A model generated the notes under the pieces. It saw nothing but the letters and a program-made list of their open reading frames with translations, had not been told where the DNA came from and searched no databases. 64,000 nucleotides of DNA from Blastobasis lacticolella (lineage: Eukaryota; Arthropoda; Insecta; Lepidoptera; Blastobasidae), in NCBI GenBank assembly GCA_905147135.1, contig LR990044.1, positions 16,372,122-16,436,121 on the forward strand, given 5' to 3'. Below are positions 12,592 to 22,049 of this stretch, piece by piece (position 1 is the first letter of the stretch; each line of letters starts with the position of its first letter). The position numbers and the translations under genes were made by a program.

Positions 12592-12980
12592 GCATAGTAT
12601 AAAACAAAGTCGCTTGCCGTCGTCTGTTCCTATGTATTTACGTACGCTTAGCACGCGTGTTTCTTTGTGTGCAATAAAGAGTTAATCTATCTATCTATCT
12701 ACGCTTAGTTCTTTTAAAGTACGCATCGGATTTTAATGCGGTTTTGAACAATAAATAGAGTGATTTAAGACGAAGGTTTATAAGACATTTTAAGTTGTTG
12801 ACGAGTAGAAATCTGGCTACTCGTCAACAAAGGTACGCGGTAGGAAACCCGGAACATACCCTTAAAATGTGTGATGATAACCGCGATAGTTTAAAACATT
12901 ATGTTAAGGTTTATAAGCAAGAACAAAAGGGTAGGTTGTGAAGTAGGTGTATGCGAACGAAGTCGCGCCGGGTCTACTAG
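12592..12980 (+). mobile_element. Helitron-like non-autonomous element with a nested insertion
   Basis: The 5' part reads AGTATAAAACAAAGTCGCTT and the 3' end GAAGTCGCGCCGGG-TCTACTAG, followed by T, matching copies at 54974-55176 (plus) and 20541-20660 (minus). Helitrons end in CTRR and insert between A and T; a short GCGA...TCGC stem lies before the end. A CTAT microsatellite (about 12690-12706) lies inside. Positions 12785-12905 are a later insertion bounded by perfect 12-bp copies of AAGGTTTATAAG (12773-12784 and 12906-12917). Confidence 0.65.
12785..12905 (+). mobile_element. Small MITE-like insertion (family M1) inside the Helitron-like element
   Basis: 121 bp between identical 12-bp flanks. 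It contains CTACTCGTCAACAAAGGTA, GCGGTAGGAAACCCGGAAC and CTTAAAATGTGTGATGATAA, shared in order with 13437-13845 and 45775-45911. The left end is shorter than in the other two copies, so the element may be internally or 5' truncated. Confidence 0.7.
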
Positions 12981-13436
12981 TATTGAATAAAGAATATACA
13001 ACTTTGACATGCAAAGACGACATAATTTTAGATATAAACCTATGTGTTTACATGAAAAACAAAACTAACTATAAACTACATACTGACTAGGTATTACCAA
13101 TAAATTTTACTTGGAATTCCCTCTTACCTATACAACTGTTAAAGTGTGGATTTTAGAATTGCGGTCTGACGTTGATCGTTATTGAATACCTTAGATTAAA
13201 GCAACACGGGCCACCGACGAACCGTAGCGATGGCTCGTGTTGCTCCAAGTGGGATATTATAAAATGAATAATTTTTATAAAGTATTTACTTCGAAACAAG
13301 ATTTCAGCTTGGTGACGCGATGAAGTAGTGTACAGCTATGATTAATAATTTTACAATACTACCCCAAAATGGCATCGAACAGTCGTTAACTATCCTTAAT
13401 TTGATGTTTTAAACTATCACAGAATGTTTTAAAAAT
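12981..13436. other. No gene recognised
   Basis: Short AT-rich stretch with an inverted pair GCAACACGGGCCACCGACG / CGTAGCGATGGCTCGTGTTGC at about 13201-13244, imperfect. No coding potential seen. Confidence 0.5.
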
Positions 13437-13845
13437 CACAGATTTTAAAGGTATGTTTCAGATTTCTTACCGTAAACCTTTTGTTTACGGGTCGCCTGAT
13501 ATTTCGACGCAGTTACGTGCATCATGGTCATGGGATCTACTCGTAAACAAAGGTAGAGCTCGTCTAATTTAAAATGACGCGCCCCACTATCGCATTAACG
13601 CACACAAGCAAGTTTAAAATATGGACGCAATACATATACAAATGCCGTTGTAATTGGTCATTCAGTTGCCGGTGATATTCAAACGTAGGAGCACGCGTCG
13701 TTCATTGGCTCCCACACAGATGAAGTGTCGTTATCAATATTTGCACTCACACATCGAAATCAACTAACTAAGTAGTGGGGCGCGTCATTTTAGACTAGAC
13801 GAGCTCTACGCGGTAGGAAACCCGGAACACAACTTTAAAATGTAG
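13437..13845 (+). mobile_element. M1 MITE-like copy split by a younger MITE
   Basis: Ends are inverted: ATTTTAAAGGTATGTTTC on the left against AACACAACTTTAAAAT on the right. The interior matches M1 at 45775-45911 (TATTTCGACGCAGTT, TACTCGTAAACAAAGGTA, GCGGTAGGAAACCCGGAAC). It is interrupted after AAAGGTA by the element at 13556-13806. Confidence 0.75.
13556..13806. mobile_element. 251-bp MITE with 33-bp terminal inverted repeats and TA target duplication
   Basis: The left end GAGCTCGTCTAATTTAAAAT continues to GACGCGCCCCACT. The right end is its complement with two mismatches. The M1 copies at 12785 and 45775 show the uninterrupted target (AAAGGTACGCGG), so the site is TA, duplicated at 13554-13555 and 13807-13808. 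A TA target fits the Tc1/mariner group. No transposase is encoded, so it would need one supplied in trans. Confidence 0.88.
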
Positions 13846-14449
13846 CCATAATTTGGTTGTGATCAAAATGTGTATTTTAAGGTCGATTAGTCAAGAACTA
13901 CCGTCAATTCTGTATTGATGAAAATGCGTTCTTTAGACTTCGTATTGTCATAAAATATCATCTATCTATATCAATATTTTACGCTCCGAATAGTCTTTAG
14001 CTACCATTCCCTTTTTTTCTCACCCTCAAGATTATGTTTAAAGTAAGAATCAGTCAGTTTTTAACGTAAAGCTCATGCTTGCAGAATTAGAAAATAATTC
14101 CAAACATTGGGAGTTATTTAATCTACCCGTATAAACTATCATATGAATTCCCCACAGGCTAACCTGTCAGAGAGTACGCCGCAGCGAGCCTGGGAATCTA
14201 GATTCCGACCAGTCTAGATATCTAATTCGCCCGCTCTGCAGTTTCTACTCTAATTAATGGCCATTGTAGAACGCGAAGTATCAAAATTGCTGGCTCTATA
14301 TTGAAAACTTGTTTTACTGTCGCAAATGTGTTAGCACTAATGAAACTTTCTAATACCTAAATGTAGTCAAAAATTGTAGGCCGTTGGAAATTATATATTT
14401 TTAGAAACAAGTAGCAAAAAGGACGATTGAATCTATTGACTCGTCCCTC
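13846..14449. other. No gene recognised
   Basis: AT-rich, no frame of interest. An inverted pair TCTAGATTCC...GACCAGTCTAGATATCTA lies at about 14196-14222. Nothing else seen. Confidence 0.55.
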
Positions 14450-14766
14450 TAAAAAAATCATCTTGGCGTTATTGTCCCGGTTGTACTCTCGCTCACGAGG
14501 GCCCGGGGTCCGCCTTGACCATGGTGCAGGATTTGGCAAATCATAATTGCAGTGGAGCGACTGCCATCTGCCCTCCGTGACTGTGCTACTAGAGGCACCT
14601 GACCAGATTGGATCATGGTTACACATTCAGTCAAGAATTTGTAGGTTTCATTACGATGTTTTCCCTCACCGCAAGAGCATCGGTTTAAATTCAACTAACT
14701 ACAGTGGGATTTGAATACAATACCCGTAACTATTTGGATACCTTAACCACTCCGCCACCGACGCTC
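14450..14766 (-). repeat. tRNA-derived SINE (family S), diverged
   Basis: Minus-strand copy with the 3' end (GGCGTTATTGTCCCGGTTGT on plus) at the low end and CCGCCACCGACGCTCA, the complement of the head, at the high end. The tRNA-like B box region is eroded (ACAGTGGGATTTGAATAC). Several indels distinguish it from 57192-57541. Confidence 0.8.
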
Positions 14767-15714
14767 ATCAATCAATTCGAATAAATTCTACATGCCAGCC
14801 CCACTTTACATAGTTAAAATGAATGAATCAATAATACTCGTATTACCCATAAACACAAACGGAACGCTGTAAAGCCCGCGTCAAAAGGCAGCATTAATGG
14901 CAAACGCGAAGCCTCTCACGTGAGTTTGGTCTTATTAATCCTCGACGAAACGTGCTCTCCGACATCATCCAACATCACTGAGAGCGCCCCGTTCAATACT
15001 ATAATCTAGTTGCCTTCTGTTCATTACGCACCCAGCATAAGCCGCGGTGAAACACTTAGGCGTTGATAAATTAGTTGTGTCCCAAGGGTAACGCTGATTC
15101 AACCCCCCGACGTCTGGACGAGACAATATAGATACTCCACCGACTTAAGTGATGAATTCCATGCTAGTGCGGATTGGACTAATTTGTATTGTCTTTTGAG
15201 TGTCGTAATTAATGACTGAAAGGCCGACAAAATCTGTTTATGTTACTTGGATGGTAGAATATCTATCAGTACAAAGAAAGCAGATTACAATAAAATAATT
15301 TCGTAAGGTGTTTTTCTCCCACACGAATCTGGCATAGGCTGGGCTGTGTAGTCTTGGAGGTGACTGACTCCCATGGCATATGAATATATAGCTGAAACAA
15401 CTGTAGTATCCTTTCTGCAAAGAGTATTTAAATATCGCATACGGACACAAAGAAAATATTTTTGAAATTCAACGTTAAAGGAATGTAATGTGGGTGAGAA
15501 TATTCAAGACTGATACGTCAAATTTTCACCGGGGTTGTCTCTGTTATACCTTTTGGCCTGGGTAGGTAGCACCGTCTTATCTGTTTCTGTCAACGAGCAA
15601 TAAGGCTTGCGTTGTTGGCTTCCGTTTAAACACTCTAAAGGATAGAGGAACCGTTTCCTAGGACATTGGTGTCATAATCAGTTCTCTTTTTAAAAATATT
15701 TTTATATAGAAGGT
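14767..15714. other. No gene recognised
   Basis: Mixed composition with no supported gene. The frame at 15238-15450 (minus) has no motif. Nothing matched elsewhere in the window. Confidence 0.5.
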
Positions 15715-16005
15715 ATAGGACTCATCAAGATCATTCCAAAGAGCCCAAACACAATGAGGTTATATAGGCCACCTTCCGTCATCATCATCGACCTCGAATA
15801 TCCATTCAATATTCCAAAGAGCCCAAACACGATGGTGTTATCTTATTGCTTATTGCGTTTATTAGTTCCTTCTGACTATATCATCAGACCAGCTCCATGG
15901 TAACCATATTAATGCATTGTCAACCAAGTTACATAGGTATACCGAATTTTAGCTCAATTACCAGCACCAGGAAGTGGATCAAATTAGGCTTGCAAGATTT
16001 TCCTT
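15715..16005 (-). repeat. Dispersed repeat E, inverted partner of 24755-25080
   Basis: Shares, in reverse complement, CTTGCAAGCCTAATTTGA, GACAATGCATTAATATGG, AGAAACTAATGAACGCAA-type text and GTGTTTGGACTCTTTGGAAT with the block at 24755-25080. Both copies carry the last motif twice (here at about 15733-15757 and 15808-15832), so the internal duplication predates dispersal. Confidence 0.7.
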
Positions 16006-16011
16006 GAATAT

Positions 16012-16266
16012 ACATCATCATTACAGCCTATACTGGTCCACTGTAGGACTTAGGGCCTGTCCTCCGAAAGGGGAGGATTGCCATAATCTACACGCTTGGC
16101 AGGGGGGGTGATCGCATTGTTATAAAATAACAATACAAAAACTTCTGCCCATTTTCCAGCCAACGGAGACTCTAAAATCTTTTGCCTCTAAAACATTAGT
16201 CGCCCTGTAGGACACCCACGAGTGTAAGGGGTTGATGCTATTCTACTCTGCCAGACACCACACGGC
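16012..16266 (-). mobile_element. Short RTE-derived repeat, near full length
   Basis: On the minus strand it begins GGCCGTGTGGTGTCTGGC, passes GGGTGTCCTACAGGGCGACTA and GGGCAGAAG, and ends CTGTAATGATGAT. All landmarks of the family are present. No clear target duplication. Diverged relative to 17214-17447. Confidence 0.8.
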
Positions 16267-16722
16267 CAGAACAAACATAGTTACACACAAACATTGCAAG
16301 TTAAATAAAACCATGTAATATAACAGCCGTCACTGAAACGTTGACTATGCAAACGAGTTTACGATGTGCCTAGAAAACAGTATAAAAATCGCCGCGCCGC
16401 CGAAGCCGTATTGTTTCCACTGTGTGATAGCACCGTTCTTTGAATAAATCCAAAGTCCGAGACTGTGAAACACAGCGATGTGAACATCTCGACACAAAGC
16501 GCAAGCAATTAAAAGCCCAACCACCTATGGCAGTAAATTATAATTATGTGAATGGTGTGCTCATATGCCCGCAATGTGCGAGGATCTGTGTGAAGAAGAT
16601 GAACGCCAACAACAGGGGAGTCAGTCGCTGCCGCGAAAACAGCGAAGGGAACATCACATTCTAGGGCTAGAAAAGCATGCTTTTAGATAACCTGAGGAAT
16701 CACAAGCATAAGGCATAACAGG
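16267..16722. other. No gene recognised
   Basis: A TATAAAAA at 16381-16388 followed about 30 bp later by CCACTGTGTG resembles a core promoter. The downstream frame has an ATG at about 16529 and a CPQC motif, but it is short and unmatched. I do not call a gene here. Confidence 0.4.
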
Positions 16723-16868
16723 GGATTTTAAAAGGCCACATTCATATTAATTTATCATAAACTTATCTACAGCGTCGCTGTTGTTGACATTGATAAGACA
16801 AATCAAAATGGCCTTACTAAGTTTCAGTATTGACCACCGGATCAGGTAAGTTCGTGCCCCTCTAATTT
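16723..16868. mobile_element. MITE-like element (family M2), second copy
   Basis: Matches most of the element at 26137-26580: CATATTAATTT(A/G)TCA, AAACTTAT, GTCGCTGTTGTTGACATTGA and a (T/C)ACCGGATCAG(G/T)TAA segment, in order. It lacks the inner insertion found at 26302-26540, so it shows the uninterrupted interior. Confidence 0.7.
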
Positions 16869-16934
16869 GAATCAAGACCCTCAGAAGGCACAAGGAGAAC
16901 GGCATTGGTCTACTGGCAGCGTGCTTGTGAAACC

Positions 16935-17155
16935 GATAACCAAGGTTACGCAATGTTCACAGAGTCCAGAAACTAGACGGGTGACCGTTTCGTACTTTGA
17001 GGTTAGTCGCAACGAGCTTTTAGCACCGCAACGAGCTTCCACTCGTTAGGTGTGCCTCCTAATACCGTTGGTAAAACAAAGTTGACCAAGATCTTCCGCT
17101 GGGATCCTGAGACTGATTGAATAGTCTCAGGAGCGGATTGGCAGTCCGTGACGGT
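16935..17155 (-). repeat. Dispersed repeat D, longest uninterrupted copy
   Basis: Read on minus: CCGTCACGGACTGCCAATCC, GAGACTATTCAATCAGTCTC, CAGCGGAAGATCTTGGTCAA, ACGGTATTAGGAGGCACACC, AACGAGTGGAAGCTCGTTGC, then ACCGTTGG-type text toward CGTTTCGTACT. It serves as the reference for repairing the order at 54045-54775. No coding sequence. Confidence 0.65.
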
Positions 17156-17213
17156 ATAAGCATATCAGCTTGTCCTCATAGTAACGTCGCACCTAATGTT
17201 CTGTTTTTATACA

Positions 17214-17447
17214 TCATCACAGCCCATAACAGTCCACTGCAGGACTTCGGGCCTCTCCCACGAAAGGGGAGGTCATTGCCATAATCTCCACGCTTGGCAG
17301 GCGGGTTGGAGATCGCAGTGCAGTTGATGTACCCAGAAAGATGCTGCTGCCCACCTTTCGGATTTGTCCCTTAGTCGCCTCTTACGACACCCACGGGAAG
17401 AGATGGGGCGGTGCTATTCTTTGAGGTGGCGGCACCACACACCAAAG
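17214..17447 (-). mobile_element. Short RTE-derived repeat with perfect 12-bp target duplication
   Basis: Flanked by TGTTTTTATACA at 17202-17213 and 17448-17459. Read on minus, the head is GGTGTGTGGTGCCGCCACCT and then AGAATAGCACC(G/A)CCCCATCTC, the head of the full-length RTE at 39814. The 3' half is that of the common short repeats, ending GGGCTGTGATGAT. It is therefore a bridge between the autonomous RTE and the short repeats. The clean duplication indicates retroposition as a unit. Confidence 0.9.
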
Positions 17448-17459
17448 TGTTTTTATACA

Positions 17460-18199
17460 CTTAGCAAGAATTGTAGATCTAATGGACACCTTCCAGCAGG
17501 TTAGCTATTAGCTCGTTTATTGCTGACTAGTCATCATACGTTATATGTCATTTGATTGAATTTGACTTCTTGGCGTTTGGACAATCGCTATCTTCCTCTC
17601 TTAACTAACTCTGCTAACGTACTACTGAGTGGTATTAACAATATATAGGCAATTACATAACAGCATAGACCGCTTATCTGAGAATCTTGAGGTTCGCGAC
17701 AAACCACAAGCAAGCATTTCTACAAATTGGCACACGATTAGGACGAAACCGCTTTGTGAATATCGTATGGCAAAGAGGAATAAAAGCCTGTCCACACGGC
17801 CGTAGTCACGGAAACCTTGTTAAGAATATACATCAAAGGCTTTGACAAAAAGACGCATCCCCGGCAACCCATTAAAAGCATACCAGCGGCATCCACAGGC
17901 CTCTATCACCCCGCCATTATTGGCACATTTCACACTCGACTAAAGGCTACAAATGATAAATAGCTATTGCCGTAATAAATCCTGTCACATTCCTTATATT
18001 TATGGTGAGGAATTGTGTTGTATGTGAAATGGCTTGTGTACGCCGAGTTCCTTTTTCAAGATACGGTTGCGGGTTCTGAATTTGGGGTCCCGCATTCTTC
18101 TATTGCGAGTTCTTATGGCCTGAGATTTGTCTGTTATTCCGATGAAATGGTGCAAGAGCTAATACTTTTTCGCAGAAATTTTATGGACACTAATTTCAA
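17460..18199. other. No gene recognised
   Basis: No supported gene. The frame at 18015-18218 lacks any known motif. No repeat partner in the window. Confidence 0.5.
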
Positions 18200-18254
18200 A
18201 ATCAAAGCTTTATCGTAATGTTTCATTGCATTGGTCATTAATTCTACTACGGCA

Positions 18255-18330
18255 GAGCGTCGGTGGCCTAGAGGTTATAAGCTATTCGACTCGTAAGCGA
18301 GAGGTCCGGGTTCGAATCCCAGTGTGACTA
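18255..18330 (+). repeat. tRNA-like SINE head joined to an antisense LINE tail
   Basis: AGCGTCGGTGGCCTAGAGGT (box A region) and GGTCCGGGTTCGAATCCCAG (box B GGTTCGAATCC) lie 40 bp apart, as in a tRNA gene. It is not a functional tRNA: there is no matching acceptor stem, and the same head starts SINE family S. Immediately downstream the sequence is the complement of a LINE 3' end (GGCAGGCAAACAGTTCACCTG), not the SINE S body. Confidence 0.7.
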
Positions 18331-18349
18331 TTTCGTTTTACGGCAGGCA

Positions 18350-19145
18350 AACAGTTCACCTGATGGAAAGTGGTAACCGCCGCCTATGGAAATCAGCAAC
18401 ACCAGGGGAGGTACCGTTGTAATACGTTGCCCGCCTCTGAAGCGAGAAACGCTCTTTCGAACCTTCGTATATACACCATTAGAGAGTCTACGTAATGGGG
18501 ATGTGTACCCAGCCCGCGGCGGGTAGTACGATGGTGACATTGTGCTGTGGCCATCAAATTAAAATCTCCCTCAGAACACAACGTAACTTCGCTCAGCCAG
18601 TGGTTCCAACTTGCTTGTTAGTATGGGATCGCCGACAATTCGAACGGCGTGCCTCGGTACGGAGTCTAAAGGATTAAGCAGGTCAGCAGTTTCGCCGGCC
18701 CAAAGATGGGAACAATACTCCATATGAGGCCGCACCTGTGCCTTGTACAGCAGCAGGCGCTGCCCTGGGGTGAAGTATCGCCTGGACCGGTTAAGCACGC
18801 CAAGCTTTTTTGAAGCCACTTTGGCCTTACCTTCTAGGTGACTCCGGAATCGCACGATATTCGATATGTCGACACCAAGGATCCCGATACTATTTGAGAT
18901 GGAAAGGGGTGTCCCTTGGAACTGCGGCACTATGACAAAGGGATTCTTTTGGCGGAAAATGCGCAGACCTGTGTCTTTGAAGGGTTGAATTCCACTAGGT
19001 TCAGTCTGCCCCAGTGAGCAACTTGCTCCAAGGAGTGTTCAATCTCTGACACAAGTCTTATTCGGCTTTCCGACACCACGGAACGAGGGATATTCGCACG
19101 GCCAGTATAACAAGCATCTCCAGTACTGTCATCTGCATAGCAATA
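18350..19145 (-). pseudogene. Antisense LINE fragment: YADD to 3' end of a CR1/Jockey-like reverse transcriptase
   Basis: On minus, YADDSTGDAC begins near 19140 and continues through RLNLVEFNPSKTQVCAFSAK. After one frameshift near 18935, the frame with LGVLNRSRRYFTPGQRLLL and YKAQVRPHMEYCSHLWAG runs to about 18571. A last segment (18393-18581) resembles the C-terminal HR-TR-G..HPH..D region. The protein is a relative of the LINE at 3623-7035 but a distinct family with a different 3' tail. Broken by at least two frameshifts and 5' truncated. Confidence 0.8.
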
Positions 19146-19149
19146 TTAG

Positions 19150-19843
19150 CAAAATAAAAACTTTACCGTAATTTTTCATTGCATTGGTAATTAAATTTAC
19201 TACGGCAGAGCGTCGGTGGCCTAGAGGTTATAAGCTATTCGACTCGTAAGCGAGAGGTCCGGGTTCGAATACAAGTGTGACTATTTCGTTTTACGGCAGA
19301 CAAACAGTCCACCTGATGGAAAGTGGTAACCGCCGCCTATAGAAATCAGCAACACCAGGGGAGGTACCGTTGTAATACGTTGCCCGCCTCTGAAGCGAGA
19401 AACGCTCTTTCGAACCTTCGTATATACATTATTAGAGAGTCTACGTAATGGGGATGTGTACCCAACCCGCGGCGGGTAGTACGATGGCGACATTGTGCTG
19501 TGGCCATCAAATTAAAATCTCCCTCAGAACACAACGTAACTTCGCTCAGCCAGTGGTTCCAACTTGCTTGTTAGTATGGGATCGTCGACAATTCGAGCGG
19601 CGTGCCTCGGTACGGAGTCTAAAGGATTAAGCAGTTCGGCAGTTTCGCCGGCACAAAGATGGGAACAATATTCCATATGTGGCCACACCTGTGCCTTATA
19701 CAGGAACGGGAAAAGGGTATGTCTTGGAACTACGGTACCATGACAAAAGGATCCCTTTTGGCTGAAAATGCGCAGACCTGTGTCTTCAAAGGGTTCAATA
19801 CAACCATGGTTAGTCTGCCCCACTGAGCAACTTGCTCCAAGGA
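19150..19843. repeat. Tandem duplication, unit 2, internally deleted
   Basis: Repeats the tRNA-like head (from 19208) and antisense LINE of unit 1. About 160 bp of LINE between GTGCCTTATACAGGAA and the next matched segment (GGGTATGTCTTGGAACTACGG) are missing. It ends GCTCCAAGGAGTGTT at 19843. The B box here is changed (GGTTCGAATACAAG). The deletion arose after duplication or was absent from the source. Confidence 0.85.
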
Positions 19844-20540
19844 GTGTTACGTTCGACGTGCCTAAGATAGTTACAATATTGGCCTTGTGGTATCCGCTAA
19901 TGTAGAATGTTTGCTTTGCACTATAACAGAGGGTTCATCAAAAGACATGTCTACAGGTATCTTAAACGCCGGAACCGCATCCCTCCCCTTATGTTTCAGA
20001 TGTCCTGGTCGACGTAGCCTTTTCATCAGGTGGACAGACTGACCGTGTGTGAAAATGGGCTACCAAAAAGGGGCAACAGCGTCTTGATTCACTATATATG
20101 CAAGGCTGTGTTTAAAGACATTGATAAATGAGCTTATTAATAACTGTGGAGTGCTATACTGCATTCAGTGGAGTGCTACAATATATTTATTTGGATTATG
20201 ATTTAGTTTTAAGAAGGATAAAAACTTGTAATAAATTACACTGTCATGTTTTTGTAGCCTAATCTATTACGGCCTAATAACCAACAGGAAAATATTTTCC
20301 ATATTAATTATGTACAAAAATATAAAGACTCGGTTCTCTCAAAGAATACATGGCAGGTCATTAAACTTAAGTTTTATTACATGCTTTTGATAGAAAAAGC
20401 CAATTACGAGAAATGTTGAAACTTATTAGTTTTAGTAATAGCGAAATTAATTTCCGATAATATTTTAATATTATACAAGTTTACTGGACGATCGGATCAT
20501 CGTACCCATAAGAAATATTTTGTTACATTTTTATGCTGTA
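19844..20540. other. No gene recognised
   Basis: AT-rich to the right, with no open frame of note and no repeat family matched in the window. Confidence 0.55.
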
Positions 20541-20660
20541 CTAGTAGACCCGGCTCGGCTTTATTCGCATACCGTCCTACCCCTACATACACTACGTTAC
20601 CCCTACCTTCCCTTTTTTCTTGCTTACAAGCTTTCCTCTTGAATCTTGGGGTTTCAACAA
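20541..20660 (-). mobile_element. 3' part of a Helitron-like element
   Basis: Read on minus the block ends CCGGGTCTACTAG followed by T at 20540, the same terminus as 12980 and 55176. Upstream on that strand is a CTTGTAAGCAAG-AAAA-GGGAAGGTAGGGG segment, as in the other copies. The 5' end is lost. Confidence 0.6.
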
Positions 20661-20662
20661 TA

Positions 20663-20720
20663 GATTCATTGATATATTTATTTATTTGAGTACCAACAAA
20701 TAAATAAATATATCAATAAA
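20663..20720. repeat. AT-rich inverted repeat
   Basis: ATTCATTGATATATTTATTT is followed about 12 bp later by its complement AAATAAATATATCAAT, capable of a long AT-only hairpin. No element ends were identified. Downstream to about 20990 is AT-rich DNA without features. Confidence 0.6.
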
Positions 20721-21019
20721 TATATCAATGAATATATATAAAACATAATAAATACGATATTAGAGTCAATAAGCCAATCACAGGTCCTAGCTAGTAATAA
20801 CAATATAAAATAAAAAAGGAAAGTAAAACTGCACTGCAATAATATGATGACAGAATACAAAATGAAATTATTGCGTACAAAAAAAACGAAAAGAAAAGAA
20901 AGGAAACAAGAGATTGAATCTGTTGTTGAAAACTACATTGACATCTATTGCGTACTTGGGTTAAAAGATCTAAGCGTACATAGTACGGCGGGAAGAGACT
21001 TTATTTTATACTATGTATA

Positions 21020-21175
21020 GTTATAGATGTTTGTGTATGCATCAGATGGATGGACGACCTCGTAAAGGTCGTGAAGAGCCGATGGATGCAGGAGGCGCAG
21101 ATTCGATCGGCGTGGAAGGCGTGGGAGGAGGCCACTGTTCAGCTATGGACGTCCTGCGGTTGAGATGATGATGAT
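21020..21175 (+). mobile_element. 3' end fragment of an RTE-type LINE
   Basis: The frame GRPRKGREEPMDAGG-type text is interrupted, but ATGGATGGACGACCTCGTAA, CGTGGAAGGCGTGGGAGGAG and a terminal GATGATGATGATGG match the C-terminal RTE region (RW.DDL...W....EA) and the (TGATGA)n tail of the family at 39814. It is a different RTE subfamily; a similar one is at 51262-51500. Confidence 0.65.
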
Positions 21176-21281
21176 GGTGTACAATATTTGTACTTGTATT
21201 TATACCGTCGCGCTTGAATTTTTAAAAACAGCTGTGGTATTTAAGAAAATACTGCGCAAGATCCACGACGGTGTAATTAAT

Positions 21282-21634
21282 TAGGAGCGCCGGCGGCCGA
21301 CTAATTAAGGTATCCGACTCATAAGCGAGACGTACCGGATTCGAATCCCACTGCGGCCATGTACAACTGACTCTTCTCGGAGTTATGTATTAGTTGAATA
21401 GGTACTAACCGATGCTCGTACGGTGAGGGAAAACAATGTGGTGAAACCTGCCCATTCGGGCGACTGAATGTGTAACCATGATCCAATCTGGTCAGTATCC
21501 CCTGGTAGCAGGGTCACGTAGGTCAGATGGCAGTAGCTCCACTGTCATTATCTGATCTGCCTGGATCAAAGTCAAGGCGGACCCAAGGCCCTCGTGTGCG
21601 GGAGCATAACCGAAACATGAACGCTAAGATGATT
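21282..21634 (+). repeat. Full-length tRNA-derived SINE (family S)
   Basis: Head GCGCCGGCGGCCGACTAATT and box B GGATTCGAATCCCACTG, then the full body through CATGAACGCTAAGATGATTT. A few indels in the head (the A box GGCCGACTAATTAAGG is changed) probably weaken internal promoter activity. No certain target duplication. Confidence 0.85.
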
Positions 21635-21822
21635 TTTTGCTATTTATACCAGTAGCGCGAGAATTGTCACAAACGGCTGTGATATTAATGGATATGAGAA
21701 AATACTGCGCAAGATCCAACGCGGATATAGGCTGATACGTTTATCACTCAGCTTCCCATGTTCATCGCGAAAATTCCTGAGACCATGATTGTAGAATATA
21801 ATTTTTAGTTTTGGTGTCCTCT

Positions 21823-22039
21823 CATCATCACAGCGCATAACAGTCCACTGCAAGACATAGGGCTTTTCCCACGAAAGGGGAGGTTATTGCCATAAGCTCC
21901 ACGTTTGGAGATCGCAGTGATATAAATAAAACAATAGAAAACGCTGCTGCCCATTTTTCAGTCTACGGAGACTAGATCTTTTGCCATAGACTGTAAGGGG
22001 TTGGTGCTATTCTACTCTGTCGGGCACTACACGCCTATA
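21823..22039 (-). mobile_element. Short RTE-derived repeat with imperfect target duplication
   Basis: All family landmarks are present on minus. Flanks read GGTGTCCTCT (21813-21822) and GGTGTTCTCT (22040-22049), a 10-bp duplication with one change. A segment between CGATCTCCA and CGTGG is lost (CCACGTTTGGAGATC on plus), as is part of the middle around CATAGACTGTAAGG. Confidence 0.8.
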
Positions 22040-22049
22040 GGTGTTCTCT

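Larger units (their letters stand above)
18200..19145. repeat. Tandem duplication, unit 1
   Basis: Starts near CGTAATGTTTCATTGCATTGG and ends where unit 2 begins with nearly the same phrase at about 19168. The offset between matching landmarks is about 953 bp. It contains a tRNA-like SINE head (18255-18330) and an antisense LINE 3' region (18350-19145). Unit 2 matches at a few mismatches per 100 bp. Confidence 0.85.

Noticed and set aside
16381..16664. TATAAAAA box plus small Cys-containing frame as a gene
   Set aside because: The frame is under 50 codons from its first ATG and has no partner or conservation evidence; the TATA match is common in AT-rich DNA.
18259..18330. Genuine tRNA gene
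   Set aside because: A and B boxes are present, but the flanking acceptor stem does not pair and the same head begins dispersed SINEs.
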